Source: Curtobacterium poinsettiae
GTDB taxonomy: Bacteria; Actinomycetota; Actinomycetes; Actinomycetales; Microbacteriaceae
Reading direction: 5' to 3'
Length of the DNA: 64,000 nt
Assembly: GCF_025677645.1 (NCBI RefSeq)
Contig: NZ_CP106879.1
Span: 3,162,001-3,226,000, forward strand
How positions within the stretch are numbered: position 1 is the first letter of the stretch; the number at the start of each line of letters is the position of its first letter. The notes under the pieces were generated by a model that saw only the letters and a list, made by a program, of their open reading frames with translations, searched no databases and had not been told where the DNA came from. Both the position numbers and the translations under genes were made by a program. Positions 15,286-24,095 of this stretch are shown here, one piece after another.

Positions 15286-16209
15286 CTAGTCCCGCACGGG
15301 CACCGCGACGTGCTCCGTCGGCGCCGCGTGCTCCGTCGGCACGGCGACGTCGATGTCGAGCCCGAGGTCGAGCGCCCGCGCCGAGTGGGTCAGCGCCCCG
15401 ACCGAGATGACGTCGACACCGGTGGCCGCGATGGCCGCGACGGTGTCGAGCGACACCCCGCCCGAGGCCTCGACGAGCGCGCGTCCGGCGACGATGCCGA
15501 CCCCGGTCACGAGTTCGTCCGGCGTGAAGTTGTCGAGCATGACCGTGTCGACCCCGGCCGCGACGACGGGTTCGATCTGGTCGATCCGGTCCACCTCGAC
15601 CTCCACGTGCACGGTGTGCCCGAGTCGCTGGCGGGCCTCGGTGATCGCGTCGCCGATGCCGATACCACCGGCCAGGAGCACCGCCAGGTGGTTGTCCTTG
15701 GCGAGCACGGCGTCGGAGAGCGAGGTGCGGTGGTTGTGTCCGCCCCCGCACCGGACGGCGTACCGCTCGAGTGCTCGGAGGCCGGGCGTCGTCTTCCGGG
15801 TGTCGACGATCCGCGCCGAGGTGCCCGCGGCGGCCGCGACGTGCGCCGCGGTGGTCGTCGCGATGCCCGACATCCGCTGCACCAGGTTGAGGGCGACCCG
15901 TTCGGCCCGCAGCACGGCCCACGCCGCCCCGGTCACGGTCGCGAGGACGTCGCCCGCCGCGAAGTGCGTGCCGTCGGCGACGTGCACCACGGCCTGGATC
16001 GACGGGTCGACGGCGTGCATCACGGCGACGAACACCGCCCCGCCGCTCAGCACGCCCGGCTCGCGCGCGCCGAGGGTCGCGGTCGCGGTCGCCTCCACGG
16101 GGATCAGGGTCTCGCTGGTGACGTCGCCCCAGGGCGCGTCCTCCTCGAGCGCGGTCTCGATCACGCGACGGAGCGCGTGCGGCGGGATGGTGCCGGGGTC
16201 GGTGGTCAT
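15286..16209 (-). CDS. nadC: Nicotinate-nucleotide diphosphorylase (carboxylating), quinolinate phosphoribosyltransferase
   Basis: 307 residues, with the usual two-domain structure. It condenses quinolinate with PRPP to give nicotinate mononucleotide, CO2 and pyrophosphate in the cytosol. Family motifs include ALEEDAPWGDVTSE near the N-terminus, NLVQRMSGIAT, DTRKTTPGLRALERYAVRCG (Thr-Arg-Lys and RxxE-x-x-A-V-x-x-G), GGGHNHR and the late VMLDNF and EASGGV strands of the barrel. Its ATG overlaps the nadB stop by 4 bases (ATGA), so it is translationally coupled. A short repeat EHAAPTEHVAVPV lies at the C-terminus. Confidence 0.96.
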   Translation of the reverse strand: MTTDPGTIPPHALRRVIETALEEDAPWGDVTSETLIPVEATATATLGAREPGVLSGGAVFVAVMHAVDPSIQAVVHVADGTHFAAGDVLATVTGAAWAVLRAERVALNLVQRMSGIATTTAAHVAAAAGTSARIVDTRKTTPGLRALERYAVRCGGGHNHRTSLSDAVLAKDNHLAVLLAGGIGIGDAITEARQRLGHTVHVEVEVDRIDQIEPVVAAGVDTVMLDNFTPDELVTGVGIVAGRALVEASGGVSLDTVAAIAATGVDVISVGALTHSARALDLGLDIDVAVPTEHAAPTEHVAVPVRD

Positions 16210-17942
16210 GCGGGTACCTCCTGCGGGACGACTGCGGAGCCGTCGGCGCGTTCGTCCGTGTGCTCGTCGGGGTGTGCGTCGGTGTGGTCGGCGACCCAGG
16301 CGTACGAGGCCGGGGCGGTGGGGTCGGTGTCGGGGTGGTCGGTGCGGGCGTGCGCCCCTCGGGACTCGGTGCGGGCCTCGGCGGCGAGCGCGACGAGTCG
16401 GGCCAGGTCGAGCAGCGCACGGTCCTCGTGCTCGCGAACGCCGCCGCCGGTCGGCGCGGTCAGCGCGTCGAGCTCGCGGCGCGCGCTCGCCAGCCCGAGG
16501 GCGTCACGGAGCAGCCCGACGCGGTCCGTCATGACGGACTGGACCGCCTGCCGGACGTCGCCGGCGTCGTCGAGGTGGGTCGCGCCTCCAGGCAGGGTCG
16601 GACTCGGCCCACGCCTGCCGGTTCCGGCGCGCTGCGGAGCCTGCGGAGCGGCGTGACGGCCGAGCAGGTGGGGAGAAGAACGGATCACGTCGGCCGCTCG
16701 GGGCACGCTGGTGACGTGGAGACCGGCGTCCCCGCGCAGGCGGAGCAGGCCGGGTCGCGGTGCGGCGACCGCGTCCGCTGCGCGGACCGCGAAGACGAGT
16801 CCCTCGAGCAGGGAGTTCGAGGCGAGCCGGTTGGCGCCGTGGACCCCGGTGCAGGCGGCTTCGCCGACGGCGAGCAGGCCGGGCAGGCTGGTGCGGCCCT
16901 CGGCGTCGGTGGCGATGCCGCCCATCGAGTAGTGCGCGGCCGGTGCGACGGGGACGCCTTCGCGGGTCCAGTCGAACCCGGCGGCGCGGGTGGCCCGGGT
17001 GAGTCCGGGGAACCGCGTGGCCAGGAACGCGGCGTCGAGGCCGGTGGCGTCGAGGAGCACGGGTGCGCCGCCCTGGTCGCGCACCGCGGCGGCGATCCCC
17101 CGGGCGACGACGTCACGCGGAGCGAGCTCGGCGTCCGGGTGCACGTCGGTCATGAAGCGGTGTCCGGCCGCGTCGCGGAGGACGGCGCCCTCACCGCGCA
17201 CGGCCTCGGACACCAGGCCGCCGCCGGGGACGGCCAGCCGGGTCGGGTGGAACTGGACGAACTCCAGGTCGGCGAGGACGGCACCGGCGCGCCAGGCGGC
17301 GGCGACCCCGTCACCGGTCGCCACCAGGGGGTTCGTCGTCTCGCGGTACAGGTGTCCGGCTCCCCCGGACGCGATGACGACGGCGTCGGCGTCGATCCGG
17401 CGGGGTTCCCCGAGCAGGTCGAGGACGTCGACGCCGACCACCACCCCGTCGCGGACGACGAGGTCGGTCAGGCTCGTGCGCTCCAGGATCGTGACGTGCC
17501 GTCGGTGCAGTGCCGCGATGAGGGTGCGTTCGATGGCGGCCCCGGTCGCGTCACCGTCGGCGTGCACGACGCGCCACCGGCCGTGCGCGGCTTCGCGACC
17601 GCGGGCGAGGTCGTCGCCGTACCGGTCGAGTGTCGCCCGGTCCGACGACCGGTCGAAGGGCACCCCGAGGGCGAGCAGGTCGCGGACGCGGGCCGGGCCG
17701 TCGGTGCACAGGACCTCGACGGCCCGGGCGTCGGCGCTGCCCGCCGCGGCGACGTGGGTGTCGGCCTGGTGCAGTGCCGCGGAGTCGTCGGCGCCGAGCG
17801 CCACCGCGATGCCGCCCTGGGCGTACGCGGTGGCGCTGTCGGCGAGCGCCCCCTTCGTCACCAGGGTGACGTCGTGCAGGGCACTGGCGCGGATCGCTGC
17901 GGTCAGCCCGGCGATGCCGGAGCCGACGATGACGACGTGCAC
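16206..17942 (-). CDS. nadB: L-aspartate oxidase
   Basis: 578 residues from a GTG with AGGGAG 6 bases upstream. It oxidises L-aspartate to iminoaspartate using FAD, feeding NadA. The FAD-binding GSGIAGLTAA is at residues 7-16, the family loop ATAYAQGGIAVAL follows, and the catalytic region reads EFVQFHPTRL and AAHYSMGGIATD. ANRLASNSLLEGLVF closes the FAD domain. The linker between that domain and the C-terminal helical domain (DVRQAVQSVMTDRVGLLRDA) is unusually long, about 65 residues and Pro/Arg/His-rich; the C-terminus also ends in an Asp/His-rich tail. nadC overlaps its stop. Confidence 0.95.
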   Translation of the reverse strand: MHVVIVGSGIAGLTAAIRASALHDVTLVTKGALADSATAYAQGGIAVALGADDSAALHQADTHVAAAGSADARAVEVLCTDGPARVRDLLALGVPFDRSSDRATLDRYGDDLARGREAAHGRWRVVHADGDATGAAIERTLIAALHRRHVTILERTSLTDLVVRDGVVVGVDVLDLLGEPRRIDADAVVIASGGAGHLYRETTNPLVATGDGVAAAWRAGAVLADLEFVQFHPTRLAVPGGGLVSEAVRGEGAVLRDAAGHRFMTDVHPDAELAPRDVVARGIAAAVRDQGGAPVLLDATGLDAAFLATRFPGLTRATRAAGFDWTREGVPVAPAAHYSMGGIATDAEGRTSLPGLLAVGEAACTGVHGANRLASNSLLEGLVFAVRAADAVAAPRPGLLRLRGDAGLHVTSVPRAADVIRSSPHLLGRHAAPQAPQRAGTGRRGPSPTLPGGATHLDDAGDVRQAVQSVMTDRVGLLRDALGLASARRELDALTAPTGGGVREHEDRALLDLARLVALAAEARTESRGAHARTDHPDTDPTAPASYAWVADHTDAHPDEHTDERADGSAVVPQEVPA

Positions 17943-17974
17943 GGTGGTCTCCCTCGTTCGGTCGGGTCCGCGTC

Positions 17975-19246
17975 TCAGCCGCGGGGCTTGGCCGCGAGCA
18001 TGCGCTCGAGCGCGACCTTGGCGTCCGCCTGCACGTCGGCGGGGACGACGATCTCGTTGAGGACCTCGCCCCGGACGAGTGCCTCGAGCACCCAGGCGAG
18101 GTAGCCCGGGTGGATCCGGTACATCGTCGAGCAGGGGCAGACGACCGGGTCGAGGCAGAAGATCGTGTGCTGCGGGTACTCGGCGGCGAGCCGGTTCACC
18201 ATGTTGATCTCGGTGCCGATCGCGAAGGTCGTCGGCTCGGTGGCCGCGGCGACGGTCTTCCGGATCAGGTCGGTGCTGCCGGCGTGGTCTGCGGCGTCGA
18301 CGACGGCCATCGGGCACTCGGGGTGCACGATGACCTGCACGCCCGGGTGCTCGCGACGGGCCTGGTCGATCTGGTCGACGGTGAAGCGGCGGTGCACGGA
18401 GCAGAAGCCGTGCCAGAGGATGACCTTCGCCTCGAGCAGGTCGGCGGCGGTGTTGCCCCCGCCCGGCAGGCGCGGGTTCCACATGGGCATCAGGTCGGTG
18501 CTGATGCCCATCGCCTTCGCGGTGTTGCGGCCGAGGTGCTGGTCGGGGAAGAACAGGACCCGCTGCCCGCGCTCGAAGGCCCACTCGAGCACCGTCGCGG
18601 CGTTCGACGAGGTGCAGACGATGCCGCCGTTGCGACCGCAGAAGGCCTTGAGGTCGGCGGCGGAGTTCATGTAGGTGACCGGGATCACGGGGACACGGCC
18701 GTCGGCGTCGGGCTCGGTGCCGTACACGGCCGTCAGCTCCGCCCACGCGGCCTCGACGCTGTCGATGTCGGCCATGTCCGCCATCGAGCAGCCGGCGGCC
18801 AGGTTCGGCAGGATCACGCGCTGGTCGTCACGCGCCAGGATGTCGGCGGTCTCGGCCATGAAGTGCACGCCGCAGAACACGATCGCCTCGGCGTCGGGCT
18901 TCGTCAGGGCGGCGTTCGCGAGCTGGAACGAGTCGCCGAGGAAGTCCGCGTGCCGGACGACCTCGTCGCGCTGGTAGAAGTGCCCGAGGACGACGACCCG
19001 GTCGCCGAGGGTGGCCTTCGCCCGCTCGATGCGCTCGTGGAGCTCGTCGGTCGGGGCCGTCTTGTACTCGTCGGGCAGGACACCCTGGCGCGGGGCACTC
19101 GTCGGGATGACGTCGGACATCGACGAACCCGGGCCGTACCCGGGGCGGGAGTCGAAGTCCCAGGTCGGCATCGCGAGGTCGGGCGTGCAGGTGCTGCCGC
19201 CGGCCTTGCCGTTGGAGATGAGTTCGATCGTCGTGGCGATGGACAC
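17975..19246 (-). CDS. nadA: Quinolinate synthase
   Basis: 423 residues from a GTG at 19246 with AGGAAG just upstream. It condenses iminoaspartate with dihydroxyacetone phosphate to quinolinate using a [4Fe-4S] cluster. The three cluster cysteines are visible in IVFCGVHFMAETA, in GGIVCTSSNA and in the C-terminal VCPCSTMYRIHPG. Other markers are VVLGHFYQRDEV, DFLGDSFQLA and LFFPDQHLGRNTA. The N-terminal 40 residues (including PTWDFDSRPGYG) are typical of the longer actinobacterial form. It is second in the operon after nrtR, 8 bases after that gene's stop, and 32 bases before nadB. Confidence 0.95.
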   Translation of the reverse strand: MSIATTIELISNGKAGGSTCTPDLAMPTWDFDSRPGYGPGSSMSDVIPTSAPRQGVLPDEYKTAPTDELHERIERAKATLGDRVVVLGHFYQRDEVVRHADFLGDSFQLANAALTKPDAEAIVFCGVHFMAETADILARDDQRVILPNLAAGCSMADMADIDSVEAAWAELTAVYGTEPDADGRVPVIPVTYMNSAADLKAFCGRNGGIVCTSSNAATVLEWAFERGQRVLFFPDQHLGRNTAKAMGISTDLMPMWNPRLPGGGNTAADLLEAKVILWHGFCSVHRRFTVDQIDQARREHPGVQVIVHPECPMAVVDAADHAGSTDLIRKTVAAATEPTTFAIGTEINMVNRLAAEYPQHTIFCLDPVVCPCSTMYRIHPGYLAWVLEALVRGEVLNEIVVPADVQADAKVALERMLAAKPRG

Positions 19247-19254
19247 GGGGCTTC

Positions 19255-19962
19255 CTATCGGTTCCGCTGCTGGTGCTGATCTGCCCCGGTCTGCAGCGGG
19301 CCGTTGTCCGCGTAGGCCAGGTCGGGGTTCGAGCGGTACAGCCGGGCCGGACGGTGCCGGCCCCCGCTCGTGGTCTCGTCGGTCGGCAGGACCGCGTCGG
19401 TCTTCTCGACCTGCCGACGGAAGTTCGCGGGGTCGAGTGCTCGGCCGAGCACCGCCTCGTACACGCCCCGGAGTTCGGTGAGGGTGAAGCGGTCGCCGAG
19501 GAACGCCTGCGCGATCCGCGAGTACGACATCTTGTTGCGCAGTCGCCACAGCGCGTACTCCACGATGCGGTCGTGGTCGAAGGCGAGCGGCGGGTGCTCG
19601 TCGGCCAGGAACCACCGGACGTTCCAGTCGTCGGGCACGACGTTCGCCTCGTCCGGGTGCACGAGCGCCCAGTACACGATCGACACGACGCGGTTCGGGG
19701 AGCGTCCGACGTCGCCGAACGCGTAGAGCTGCTCGAGGTACCGCGGCTGGACGTTCGTCGTCTCGCGCAGTCGGGCGGCCGCGGAGTCCTCGAGGCCCTC
19801 GTCGTCGCCGACCCAGCCGCCGGGGAGCGCCCAGGATCCCTCGAACGGTTCGGCGACACGACGGATGAGCGGCATCCACAGCGCCGGGGCCCCGGTGTCG
19901 GGGTGCGGGCGCAGTGCGACGATCACGGTGGAGACCGCGACGCGGATGCCTGCTTCGTCCAT
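19255..19962 (-). CDS. nrtR: NrtR: Nudix-type repressor of NAD biosynthesis
   Basis: 235 residues. The N-terminal half is a Nudix domain (ALPGGWVGDDEGLEDSAAA), but the catalytic REUxEE motif is degenerate (RETTNV), as expected of a sensor rather than a hydrolase. The C-terminal half is a winged helix (residues about 145-205: FTLTELRGVYEAVLG, then NFRRQVEKTD), the hallmark of NrtR. NrtR binds ADP-ribose-type metabolites and represses NAD genes. It is the first gene of the nadA-nadB-nadC-desulfurase operon, and the palindrome at 19969-20015 lies directly before its start, implying autoregulation of the whole operon. No ribosome site is visible, so translation may be leaderless. Confidence 0.9.
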   Translation of the reverse strand: MDEAGIRVAVSTVIVALRPHPDTGAPALWMPLIRRVAEPFEGSWALPGGWVGDDEGLEDSAAARLRETTNVQPRYLEQLYAFGDVGRSPNRVVSIVYWALVHPDEANVVPDDWNVRWFLADEHPPLAFDHDRIVEYALWRLRNKMSYSRIAQAFLGDRFTLTELRGVYEAVLGRALDPANFRRQVEKTDAVLPTDETTSGGRHRPARLYRSNPDLAYADNGPLQTGADQHQQRNR

Positions 19963-19968
19963 GGTGGA

Positions 19969-20015
19969 GATAGTGTCAATCTGACTCGAAGTGTTCGGGT
20001 TGAGATGACACTATC
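19969..20015. promoter_or_regulatory. Candidate NrtR operator of the NAD operon
   Basis: Perfect inverted 10-mers GATAGTGTCA (19969-19978) and TGACACTATC (20006-20015) are separated by 27 bases, with centres 37 bp apart. They lie 7 bases upstream of the nrtR start. The half-site resembles NrtR-type sites, but the wide spacing suggests two dimers or looping. Confidence 0.7.
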
Positions 20016-20106
20016 ACTGCCGTCGCGGTGTGCTCGTCACGAGCCGGAAACAGATCGTCACGGGGCCGAAAACTCCCACGGGGCAGCCGCGGTTAGCGTG
20101 GAGGAC

Positions 20107-20388
20107 ATGACGACGGTGACGAGGGTGCATGCCGTGGTGTCGGGGACGGTCCAGGGGGTCGGCTTCCGGTACTGGACCGCTCGGAAGGCGGACGGGCTCG
20201 ACCTCGTCGGCTACGCGAGGAACCTCTGGGACGGCACGGTGGAGGTCGAGGCGGAGGGACCCTCGGTCGCCGTCGACTCGTTGGTCGAGTGCCTGCGCAC
20301 CGGGCCGCCGTCGGCGACCGTGACCGACGTCAGCCTGCGTTCGGTCGTGCCGCACGGTGACGCCGACGGGTTCGCGATCCTGCACTGA
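20107..20388 (+). CDS. acyP: Acylphosphatase
   Basis: 93 residues, the standard size. The phosphate-binding loop is GTVQGVGFRYWTARKA, with the essential Arg (FRY), and the catalytic Asn is in GYARNLWDGTVEVEAEG. It hydrolyses acyl phosphates such as acetyl or carbamoyl phosphate in the cytosol. The ATG at 20107 follows GTGGAGGA. It is divergent from nrtR and followed by its own hairpin, so it is probably monocistronic. The upstream stretch at 20035-20085 carries the small palindrome GCTCGTCACGAGC. Confidence 0.93.
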   Translation: MTTVTRVHAVVSGTVQGVGFRYWTARKADGLDLVGYARNLWDGTVEVEAEGPSVAVDSLVECLRTGPPSATVTDVSLRSVVPHGDADGFAILH

Positions 20389-20402
20389 GCGGACGTGCGT
20401 GG

Positions 20403-20438
20403 GATCGGTGCCGGCGCGCGTCGCGCTCGGCACCGATC
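20403..20438 (+). terminator. Hairpin after acyP
   Basis: GATCGGTGCCG (20403-20413) pairs perfectly with CGGCACCGATC (20428-20438) around a GC-rich 14-base centre that can extend the stem with one bulge. It begins 15 bases after the acyP stop. Confidence 0.65.
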
Positions 20439-20556
20439 GTCCACCTGCGGATGTCACGAGCGAAGCGGAATAATCGCATCCACTCAGGGAGTTGGCCTGT
20501 CTGCGCGTCCTGCGCCACACCCGTTCCACCCGTCGTGACCCACCAGGAGCACCCGC

Positions 20557-22038
20557 ATGACCCAGGCCGTCGATTCCGCCCCCCGCACGGGAAGCGTCTC
20601 GCAGCCGTCCGCTGCCGAGACCCGACTCGTGATCGGGCTGCTGCTCGTCTCCGCGTTCGTCGTCATCCTCAACGAGACCATCATGGGCGTGGCCCTGCCC
20701 CGGCTCATGGACGACCTGGACATCAGCGCCGCGACCGGCCAGTGGCTGACCACCGGCTTCCTGCTCACCATGGCCGTCGTCATCCCGATCACCGGGTTCC
20801 TGCTGCAGCGCTTCAACACCCGACCGGTGTTCGTCTGGGCGATGGGCCTGTTCTCGGTCGGCACGCTGATCGCCCTGCTCGCGCCGGGCTTCACCGTCCT
20901 GCTCGTCGGCCGCATCGTGCAGGCCAGCGGCACCGCCATCATGATGCCGCTGCTCATGACGACGGTCCTGACCCTCGTCGACCCCGCGCACCGTGGTCGC
21001 ATCATGGGCAACATCTCGATCGTCATCTCGGTCGCTCCGGCCGTCGGCCCGACGATCTCCGGCCTGATCCTCAACGCGTTCTCGTGGCGGTGGCTGTTCG
21101 GCTTCGTGCTGCCCATCGCGATCGCGGCGCTCGTCCTCGGCATGGTCAAGGTGCAGAACGTCTCGACGCCGCGCAAGGCGCCGATCGACGTCGTCTCGGT
21201 CGTCCTCTCCGCCTTCGCGTTCGGCGGCATCGTCTACGGCCTGTCCAGCATCGGTGAGGCCGGCGCGACCGGTCCGCTCGTCCCGGTGACCGCCCTGGTC
21301 GTCGGCGCCGTCGCCCTCGCGGTGTTCATCGTCCGGCAGACGCGCCTGCAGCGCACCGACAGCGCCCTGCTCGACCTCCGCACCTTCCGCACCCGTGGCT
21401 TCACGGTGCCGATCGTCGCGATGGGCCTGAGCTTCATGGCGATGTTCGGCACGCTCATCCTGCTGCCGATCTACCTGGAGCGCGTGCTCGGCCTCGAGGT
21501 CCTGCAGGTCGGCCTGCTGCTGCTCCCCGGCGGTCTGCTGATGGGCCTGCTCTCCCCCATCGTCGGTCGCATCTACGACCGCCGTGGCCCGCGCGTGCTG
21601 CTCATCCCCGGATCGATCATCGTCAGCGCCGTGCTCTGGGCGCTCTCCACCGTCGGCGTCGACACCAGCGTGTGGTTCGTCCTCGGTGCGCACGTGGTGC
21701 TGAGCATCGGCCTGGCCCTGACCTTCACGCCGCTGTTCACCGCAGCGCTCGGCGGGCTGCCCCCGAAGCTGTACTCGCACGGCAGCGCGGTGCTCGGCAC
21801 GGCGCAGCAGCTCGCCGGTGCGGCGGGCACCGCCCTGTTCGTCACGCTGCTGACGATCGGTGCGGCCACCGCCGCCGAGGGCTCCGGTGCCCGTGGGGTC
21901 CAGGTGGCCACCGCATCGGGCGTCGGCACAGCCTTCACGGTCGGCGCGATCATCTCGCTGTTCGGCATCCTGGCGTCGGTGTTCGTCCGCCGGCCGGAGG
22001 TGCCCGAAGGCGCGCCGACGCCCCCGCCCGTGCACTGA
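20557..22038 (+). CDS. DHA2-family MFS multidrug transporter
   Basis: 493 residues and about 14 membrane helices. The first helix contains FVVILNETIMGVALPRLMDD, the classic N-terminal signature of EmrB/QacA-like exporters (usually L-D-x-T-I/V-x-x-x-A-L-P; here Asn-Glu replaces Leu-Asp). Motif A-like residues are seen in GFLLQRFNTRPVF and the motif C region in SVAPAVGPTISG. It should pump drugs or metabolites out in exchange for protons. No dedicated regulator is adjacent. It follows acyP by a long gap, has its own upstream region, and has an ATG at 20557 after CCAGGAGCACC. Confidence 0.9.
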   Translation: MTQAVDSAPRTGSVSQPSAAETRLVIGLLLVSAFVVILNETIMGVALPRLMDDLDISAATGQWLTTGFLLTMAVVIPITGFLLQRFNTRPVFVWAMGLFSVGTLIALLAPGFTVLLVGRIVQASGTAIMMPLLMTTVLTLVDPAHRGRIMGNISIVISVAPAVGPTISGLILNAFSWRWLFGFVLPIAIAALVLGMVKVQNVSTPRKAPIDVVSVVLSAFAFGGIVYGLSSIGEAGATGPLVPVTALVVGAVALAVFIVRQTRLQRTDSALLDLRTFRTRGFTVPIVAMGLSFMAMFGTLILLPIYLERVLGLEVLQVGLLLLPGGLLMGLLSPIVGRIYDRRGPRVLLIPGSIIVSAVLWALSTVGVDTSVWFVLGAHVVLSIGLALTFTPLFTAALGGLPPKLYSHGSAVLGTAQQLAGAAGTALFVTLLTIGAATAAEGSGARGVQVATASGVGTAFTVGAIISLFGILASVFVRRPEVPEGAPTPPPVH

Positions 22039-22146
22039 CCGACGGGCCTCGCGCACTGACCGACGAGCCGGGCCGGGCACCGAACCCGTGACGGGAGCGG
22101 CGCCCGGCCCGCGCCCGTCTCGCGACCGCGTGGCAGGGTGGGCGCC

Positions 22147-23394
22147 ATGCGGTCGACGACGAGCGAGCTCAACTGGTCCGGCACGGTCACGTACACGGCC
22201 GAACGGGTCGTCCGCCCGTCGTCGATCGACGAGGCCGCCCGGGTCGTGGCCGACGCCGATCGGGTGCACGGCCTCGGAACCCGACACTCGTTCAACGACG
22301 TCGCCGACACCGCGGGCACCCTGCTCGACCTGACCGGCATCCCCACCGACCTGGTCGTCGACGCCGAGCACCGCACCGTCACGCTCGGGGCCGGCACCCG
22401 CTACGGCGACGTCGCGGCCGACATCGACCGTGCCGGGTTCGCCCTGCACAACACGGGATCCTTGCCGCACATCTCGGTCGGCGGTGCGGTCGCGACGGGT
22501 ACCCACGGCTCCGGGACGACACTGGGCTCGCTCGCCACCGCGGTGCGCGCGTTCGAGGTGCTCGGTCCGGACGGCACCGCCCGGACGGTCGACCGGACGG
22601 ACCCCGCGTTCGACGGTGCCGTGCTGCACCTCGGACTGCTCGGCATCGTGACCCGGGTGACCCTCGACGTCGAACCGGCCTACCGGATGCGTCAGGACGT
22701 CTACGGCGCGATCCCCTGGGACACCTTCACGGCGAACGTCGCCGAGGTGCACGCCGCCGCGTACTCGGTGTGCGCCTACACGGTGTTCGGCGACGCGATC
22801 ACCGAGGTCCTGGTGAAGTCGCGCGTGCCCGAGGGCGCCGAGGACGTCCCGGTGCCGGAAGCGCTCGCCGACGCACGCCGTCTGCCCGGCACCCCCGGCG
22901 ACGACCACCGGACCGCGCGCGACGGCTCGGTCGGCCCGTGGTGGGACCGCCTGCCGCACTTCCCGATCGGGTCCGTCCCGAGTCACGGGTCGGAGGTGCA
23001 GAGCGAGCACTTCGTGCCGCTCCGGCACGCGGCGGCGGCCCTCGACGCGCTCCGGGGGCTGGCCGACCGCATCCAGCCGCACCTGCACGTGTGCGAACTC
23101 CGGACGATGGCCGCCGACGACCTCTGGCTCAGCCCGACCCAGGGCGAGGACGTCCTCTGCATCGCGTTCACCTGGAAGAAGCACCCGACCGAGGTCGCCG
23201 CGCTCCTGCCCGACCTGGAGTCCCGGCTCGCTGCCTTCGACGGCCGACCGCACTGGGGCAAGATGAGCTCGCTCGACCACGCGGCGATCGCCGGGCTGTA
23301 CCCGCGGCTGGCGGACTTCCGCGACCTCGTCGCCCGGGCCGACCCGGAGCGGACGTTCGCATCCGCGTTCGGCGAGCGGGTGCTCGGGACCTGA
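22147..23394 (+). CDS. aldO: Alditol oxidase (FAD-linked, AldO-like)
   Basis: 415 residues, matching the length of Streptomyces alditol oxidase, which oxidises the terminal carbon of xylitol or sorbitol with O2 to give H2O2. The FAD-binding domain has LGTRHSFNDVA, whose His is the expected covalent flavin attachment site, GAGTRYGDVA, and VGGAVATGTHGSGTTLGSL. The C-terminal substrate domain has SEVQSEHFVPLRHA, CELRTMAADDLWLSP, and RPHWGKMSS, all recalled from AldO. It is a cytosolic enzyme without signal peptide. The polyol source is not evident, though an SSS symporter lies 11 kb away. Confidence 0.88.
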   Translation: MRSTTSELNWSGTVTYTAERVVRPSSIDEAARVVADADRVHGLGTRHSFNDVADTAGTLLDLTGIPTDLVVDAEHRTVTLGAGTRYGDVAADIDRAGFALHNTGSLPHISVGGAVATGTHGSGTTLGSLATAVRAFEVLGPDGTARTVDRTDPAFDGAVLHLGLLGIVTRVTLDVEPAYRMRQDVYGAIPWDTFTANVAEVHAAAYSVCAYTVFGDAITEVLVKSRVPEGAEDVPVPEALADARRLPGTPGDDHRTARDGSVGPWWDRLPHFPIGSVPSHGSEVQSEHFVPLRHAAAALDALRGLADRIQPHLHVCELRTMAADDLWLSPTQGEDVLCIAFTWKKHPTEVAALLPDLESRLAAFDGRPHWGKMSSLDHAAIAGLYPRLADFRDLVARADPERTFASAFGERVLGT

Positions 23395-23417
23395 CCCGGG
23401 CCTCCAGGCCGCGCCCG

Positions 23418-23927
23418 CTAGTCGGTCGTGAACGCGAGCGGCGTGATCGTCCGCGTCTCGCCGTCCCAGTGCCGGACGCCGCCGACCTCGAGCGTCTCCG
23501 GCAGCGGCACGGTGCGCAGTGCAGCAACGGCGCGCGGCAGGTCCTCGTCACGCACCCGGCGGGCCAGCGTGACGTGCGGTGACCAGTGCCCGGGCACCGA
23601 CGTCCCGACGCCGCCGGGCGCGACCGCGTGCACCTCGCCGTGGAAGGTCGTGAGCGCCGCGTCGACGACCACCGCGCGCACGAGGACCGACCGGCCGGCA
23701 CCCGCGGGGAAGAGCAGCAACCCGCCGAGCCGGATCGCGGTCGGCACCGACGTGCGGAACCCCGCCGGCACCGGCAGCGTGTCCCCTGCGGCCAGGGTGA
23801 CGTGCGGGGCGTTCGACGGCGACGGGTGTCGACCGAGGCTCGGCAGGTCGGCGTCGATCAGGGCCTGCCAGGCGGACCGCACGGCGGCGTCCGACTCCGG
23901 ACCGAGGACGAGTTCGATGCTGCGCAC
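23418..23927 (-). CDS. 2'-5' RNA ligase / cyclic phosphodiesterase-like protein
   Basis: 169 residues from a GTG at 23927. The 2H-phosphoesterase superfamily is defined by two H-x-T/S-L motifs, present here as PHVTLAAGD and PHVTLARRV, separated by about 85 residues. Such enzymes act on 2',3'-cyclic phosphates or 2'-5' linkages of RNA or small nucleotides. The N-terminus IELVLGPESDAAVRSAWQAL is typical of the actinobacterial single-domain versions. It is convergent with aldO, with a gap of about 20 bases. Confidence 0.85.
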   Translation of the reverse strand: MRSIELVLGPESDAAVRSAWQALIDADLPSLGRHPSPSNAPHVTLAAGDTLPVPAGFRTSVPTAIRLGGLLLFPAGAGRSVLVRAVVVDAALTTFHGEVHAVAPGGVGTSVPGHWSPHVTLARRVRDEDLPRAVAALRTVPLPETLEVGGVRHWDGETRTITPLAFTTD

Positions 23928-24095
23928 GATCCGAGTCAACCAAGTCGTGTCGGGACGCGTCCCGCGACGCAGGTCGAGTGCTGCGTAACACGACGGAACG
24001 GAACTCGCACCGGGGGTGGACCGCACGTCACACTCGTCTCCACGCCGCGGACCACCGCGGCTCCCCCACACGCACGGCCCACGAGGAGCACCAGC

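Noticed and set aside
20014..23280. An open minus-strand frame of more than 1000 codons across acyP, the DHA2 pump and alditol oxidase
   Set aside because: It is the mirror of real genes in high-GC DNA. The product is Arg/Asp/Glu/Gly-rich with no domain, while the plus strand carries clear families.
23928..24095. A SAM-type riboswitch upstream of metQ
   Set aside because: No conserved SAM-I or SAM-IV core was recognised in the 168-base gap.
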